Source: Xanthomonas hortorum pv. cynarae (GTDB lineage Bacteria > Pseudomonadota > Gammaproteobacteria > Xanthomonadales > Xanthomonadaceae). Taken from it: a stretch of 64,000 bases of DNA. Positions 61,691 to 64,000 of the stretch are shown in pieces. A program made the position numbers and the translations under genes. The stretch is taken from NCBI RefSeq assembly GCF_002939985.1, contig NZ_MDFM01000006.1, forward strand, positions 118,404-182,403, given 5' to 3'. Positions within the stretch are counted from its first letter, which is position 1, and the number at the start of each line of letters is the position of its first letter. The notes under the pieces are model-generated. The model did no database searches. It was not told the origin of the DNA and saw nothing but the letters and a program-made list of their open reading frames with translations.

Positions 61691-62905
61691 ATGGCCGAGG
61701 GCAAATCCACCGTCGTCATCCGACGGGTCAAGAAGGTGCAGGGCGGCGGCCATCATGGCGGCGCCTGGAAAGTGGCGTTTGCCGACTTCGTGACCGCGAT
61801 GATGGCCTTCTTCCTGGTGCTGTGGCTGATGGCCGCCACCACCAAGGAGCAGCGCGCGGCGATCTCGGAATACTTCCGCAATCCCAGCCCGTTGTCGGGC
61901 AAGTCGCCGGCGCCTTCGCCCGGCATGAATGGGCCCGGCGGCGCCAGCACCTCGATGATCAAGCTCGGCGGCACCGCCGACATGGCCAAGGGGCAGAAGG
62001 ACGAAATGGGCCGCAAGCGCGACAACGCTGCCGACACCACCGAAGACAGCCGCGCCAAGGACAAGAAGCGCCTGGAAGCGCTGATGCAGGACCTGAAGGA
62101 GGCCATCGACAAGAGCCAGGCGCTGGAGCCGTTCAAGGACCAGCTGCTGCTCGACCTCACCCCCGACGGGCTGCGCATCCAGATCGTGGACAAGCAGAAC
62201 CGCCCGATGTTCGACATCGGCCGCGATCAGCTCAAGCCGTACACGGTGGACATCCTGCGCGAGCTCTCCAGCTTCATCAATCAGGTGCCCAACCACATCA
62301 GCATCACCGGCCACACCGACACCACCGCCTACAGCAGCGATGCCGGTTACACCAACTGGGAACTCAGTGCCGACCGCGCCAATGCCGCGCGCCGTGCGCT
62401 GGTGGGCGGCGGCATGGCCGATGCCAAGGTCACCCGTGTGGTGGGCTTGTCCTCGTCGGTGCTGTTCGACAAGACCAACCCGCAGAACCCGATCAACCGC
62501 CGCATCAGCATCGTGGTGATGACCCAGGACGCCGAGCAGACCGCCTTGGCCGGCGCCGGCCAGGGCGTGGCGCTGGGTAAATCCACCCACGATGCCGACA
62601 CGCATGTGCCGGATCTGAGTGCGGCCGCGGCCACCGGGACTGCTTCTGTGGGCACGCCGGCTACGGTGCCTGCTACAGGACCTGCTGCGGGTGCACTGAC
62701 AGGTGCGGGTGCGGCGGCAACTGCGCCAACCGCAACCAACAAGCCAGCCGCCGCAGCGACCACGGCCACTGCCGCAACGCCGGCTGCACTGCGCATCTCC
62801 ACACGTACCCAGGTCGCCTCGGCTGCCGCGCTGGCCAAGGCTGCCGAGGCCGCTGTGGCTGCGGCGCCGCGCACTGCGGTCGGCACCGCGCCCGAGCAGC
62901 GCTGA
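61691..62905 (+). CDS. motB: Flagellar motor stator protein MotB
   Basis: 404-residue protein. The single membrane helix (about residues 30-50) contains the essential Asp32 (FADFVTAMMAFFLVLWL). A plug/linker follows, then an OmpA-type peptidoglycan-binding domain (about residues 150-275, with ISITGHTDTTAY and ELSADRANAARRAL). The C-terminal 120 residues form an Ala/Thr/Pro-rich tail that is unusual for MotB (typically about 300-350 residues). It anchors the stator to the cell wall. Confidence 0.95.
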   Translation: MAEGKSTVVIRRVKKVQGGGHHGGAWKVAFADFVTAMMAFFLVLWLMAATTKEQRAAISEYFRNPSPLSGKSPAPSPGMNGPGGASTSMIKLGGTADMAKGQKDEMGRKRDNAADTTEDSRAKDKKRLEALMQDLKEAIDKSQALEPFKDQLLLDLTPDGLRIQIVDKQNRPMFDIGRDQLKPYTVDILRELSSFINQVPNHISITGHTDTTAYSSDAGYTNWELSADRANAARRALVGGGMADAKVTRVVGLSSSVLFDKTNPQNPINRRISIVVMTQDAEQTALAGAGQGVALGKSTHDADTHVPDLSAAAATGTASVGTPATVPATGPAAGALTGAGAAATAPTATNKPAAAATTATAATPAALRISTRTQVASAAALAKAAEAAVAAAPRTAVGTAPEQR

Positions 62906-63308
62906 CCGCGTTGCGCAACACCTGGCAGCAGGTGTCAGGTGGCTGAAGACGGCACGCTGTTTTGCATGCAGCTCCTGAGGATCCGCACCGCGCACCGCTG
63001 CAAGCGAGAGACGCCCCGGTGGTGCTGAGAGCGGCGCCCCCCCCTACCCAGCAGTTGTCAGCTGCGGGCGGCGCGTCGTCTTACATACCGATTCTGACAA
63101 GCATCCGCGCCGCCTGACGGTGAGCGCACCCGCTGTGTCAGCCACTTCTGGCTGTCCCAGACCCCGGCATTAGCTGCCTTCATCACGCGACCGGATCGAT
63201 CGATGCATCGGCCCGGAAGGCCGCCGTTGACGGGCCTGGCAGTGTCGAGCGAGCCGGGTCACGCACAAGCGCCTAGAATGGCCGGCCATTCCCAGCGTCG
63301 AGAACACC
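62906..63308. other. 403-base spacer after motB
   Basis: Contains one hairpin ACACCTG-GCAG-CAGGTGT (62919-62936) that may slow transcription after motB. No gene or repeat otherwise recognised. Confidence 0.55.
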
Positions 63309-63893
63309 GTGTCCCGCAATTCAAAGGCCAAGCGCGACAAGCGCAAGAAGCAGCTCCCCAAGCGTCCGATCGTCCGTCTGGGCCAGGCGCCCCAGGTCAC
63401 CAACCACGCCGTGCTGCAGGATGCCGATGGTCGCGTGGTCGCTGCGATCGGTCTGCAGGGTGGCAGCGAGTGGATGCTGTCGATCGGCGGCCAGACCATG
63501 GGCAGCGCCGACAACCCGGTCCCGATGCTGGCCATGCTCAAGCACCTGGCCAACCTGCAGGAAGCCGAAGGCAAGACCATCTCGCTGGAATATTCGACCC
63601 AGCTGCAGCAGATGATCGACGACCTGGCCGCCGAAGACGGCAAGACCGCCGAGGAATACCTGACCACGCTGGTGGCCGAATTCCAGAACGCCGATGCCGA
63701 TGAAGACGGCGATGACGCTGCAGAAGACGCAGCCGCCGACGCCGGCACCGACGCCGTTGCGGAAGATGCGGCTGGCGACGACGCTGGCAGCGACGACGAC
63801 AGCACGGCAGACGCAGACGCCAGCGATGCCGCAACCGACGACGCCGACGGCGAGACGGCCGGCAAGAAGCCGAAGAAATCCAAGAAGGCCTGA
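63309..63893 (+). CDS. Conserved protein with acidic C-terminal tail
   Basis: 194-residue protein with a GTG start. Residues 1-20 are highly basic (SRNSKAKRDKRKKQLPKRP). Residues 25-110 are a folded domain (LQDADGRVVAAIGLQGGSEWMLSIGG, then a helical part). The C-terminal 75 residues are almost all Asp, Glu and Ala with a final Lys-rich end (KKPKKSKKA). No homologue with known function is recognised. Basic head plus acidic tail would suit an RNA- or protein-binding role, but this is only a guess. Confidence 0.75.
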   Translation: MSRNSKAKRDKRKKQLPKRPIVRLGQAPQVTNHAVLQDADGRVVAAIGLQGGSEWMLSIGGQTMGSADNPVPMLAMLKHLANLQEAEGKTISLEYSTQLQQMIDDLAAEDGKTAEEYLTTLVAEFQNADADEDGDDAAEDAAADAGTDAVAEDAAGDDAGSDDDSTADADASDAATDDADGETAGKKPKKSKKA

Positions 63894-63901
63894 CCCGGCC
63901 G

Positions 63902-64000
63902 ATGGCCGTCTACGTCGACGATGCGGTGCATCTGTGGCGCGAGCAGCGCTGGGCGCACCTGCTCGGCGATACGCTGGACGAGCTGCATGCGATGGCGGCG
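63902..64000 (+). CDS. DUF4031 family protein, 5' end only
   Basis: The first 33 codons, MAVYVDDAVHLWREQRWAHL and LLGDTLDELHAMAA, start eight bases after the preceding stop (63893). This matches the start of DUF4031 proteins, small proteins of unknown function. The rest is beyond the window. Confidence 0.72.
   Translation, partial: MAVYVDDAVHLWREQRWAHLLGDTLDELHAMAA

Overview
The window is a stretch of Xanthomonas chromosome (gammaproteobacteria, Xanthomonadaceae). The evidence is high GC content, a copLAB copper cluster, a YajQ-type c-di-GMP effector, an XC5848/DUF3247-type protein, a lipoyl-domain-bearing E3 next to a two-lipoyl-domain E2, and intergenic heptamer repeats of the GGGAATC / GATTCCC and GGGGATT kind. 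The species cannot be settled by reading. I see no tRNA, rRNA, CRISPR array, transposase or phage gene, so this is mostly core genome with a few accessory modules.

Layout. 0-1.3 kb: start of prlC and a cysteine-synthase-like PLP enzyme (minus strand). 1.4-5.0 kb: copL-copA-copB (plus). 5.2-9.4 kb: glyoxalase, two unknown proteins, a DUF457-like membrane protein and a divergent Crp/Fnr-type regulator. 9.7-22.1 kb: glmS and glmU (minus), separated by a plus-strand block: membrane-fusion protein, ABC ATPase, two MacB/FtsX-type permeases, a sigma-54 response regulator and its histidine kinase. A minus-strand beta-helix protein follows. 22.2-31 kb: GtrA-like protein, secreted chorismate mutase and the complete atpIBEFHAGDC operon (minus). 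31.5-39.4 kb: two outer-membrane proteins, lpd, aceF and small genes. 39.6-44.1 kb: a membrane protein, the metNIQ methionine importer and an EamA transporter. 44.2-49.1 kb: yajQ, an alpha/beta hydrolase with no usual start codon, DUF1415, an SDR, rsuA and an RsmC-like methyltransferase. 49.1-49.7 kb: a repeat-rich spacer. 49.7-55.6 kb: a glucose/sorbosone-dehydrogenase-like lipoprotein, DUF3247, a hybrid sensor kinase and small proteins. 55.8-60.2 kb: alr-dadA with a divergent lrp, and msrB, with two inverted copies of one repeat either side of the dad region. 60.8-64 kb: motAB, an acidic-tailed protein and the start of a DUF4031 gene.

How the parts work together. The order atp-glmU-glmS, contiguous in E. 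coli, is kept in order and strand, but foreign modules are inserted between the members. The most interesting inserted module is the efflux operon. Its first gene is preceded by a clean -24/-12 (GG-N10-GC) sigma-54 promoter, and 46 to 118 bases upstream of that lie seven TGTCCG/CGGACA hexamers within 73 bp. A sigma-54 activator and its kinase lie at the other end of the same block. This looks like a self-contained stress-sensing efflux system with a readable operator code. alr, dadA and lrp form a D-/L-alanine catabolic unit. aceF, lpd and a coupled unknown gene encode pyruvate dehydrogenase parts; E1 is not in the window.
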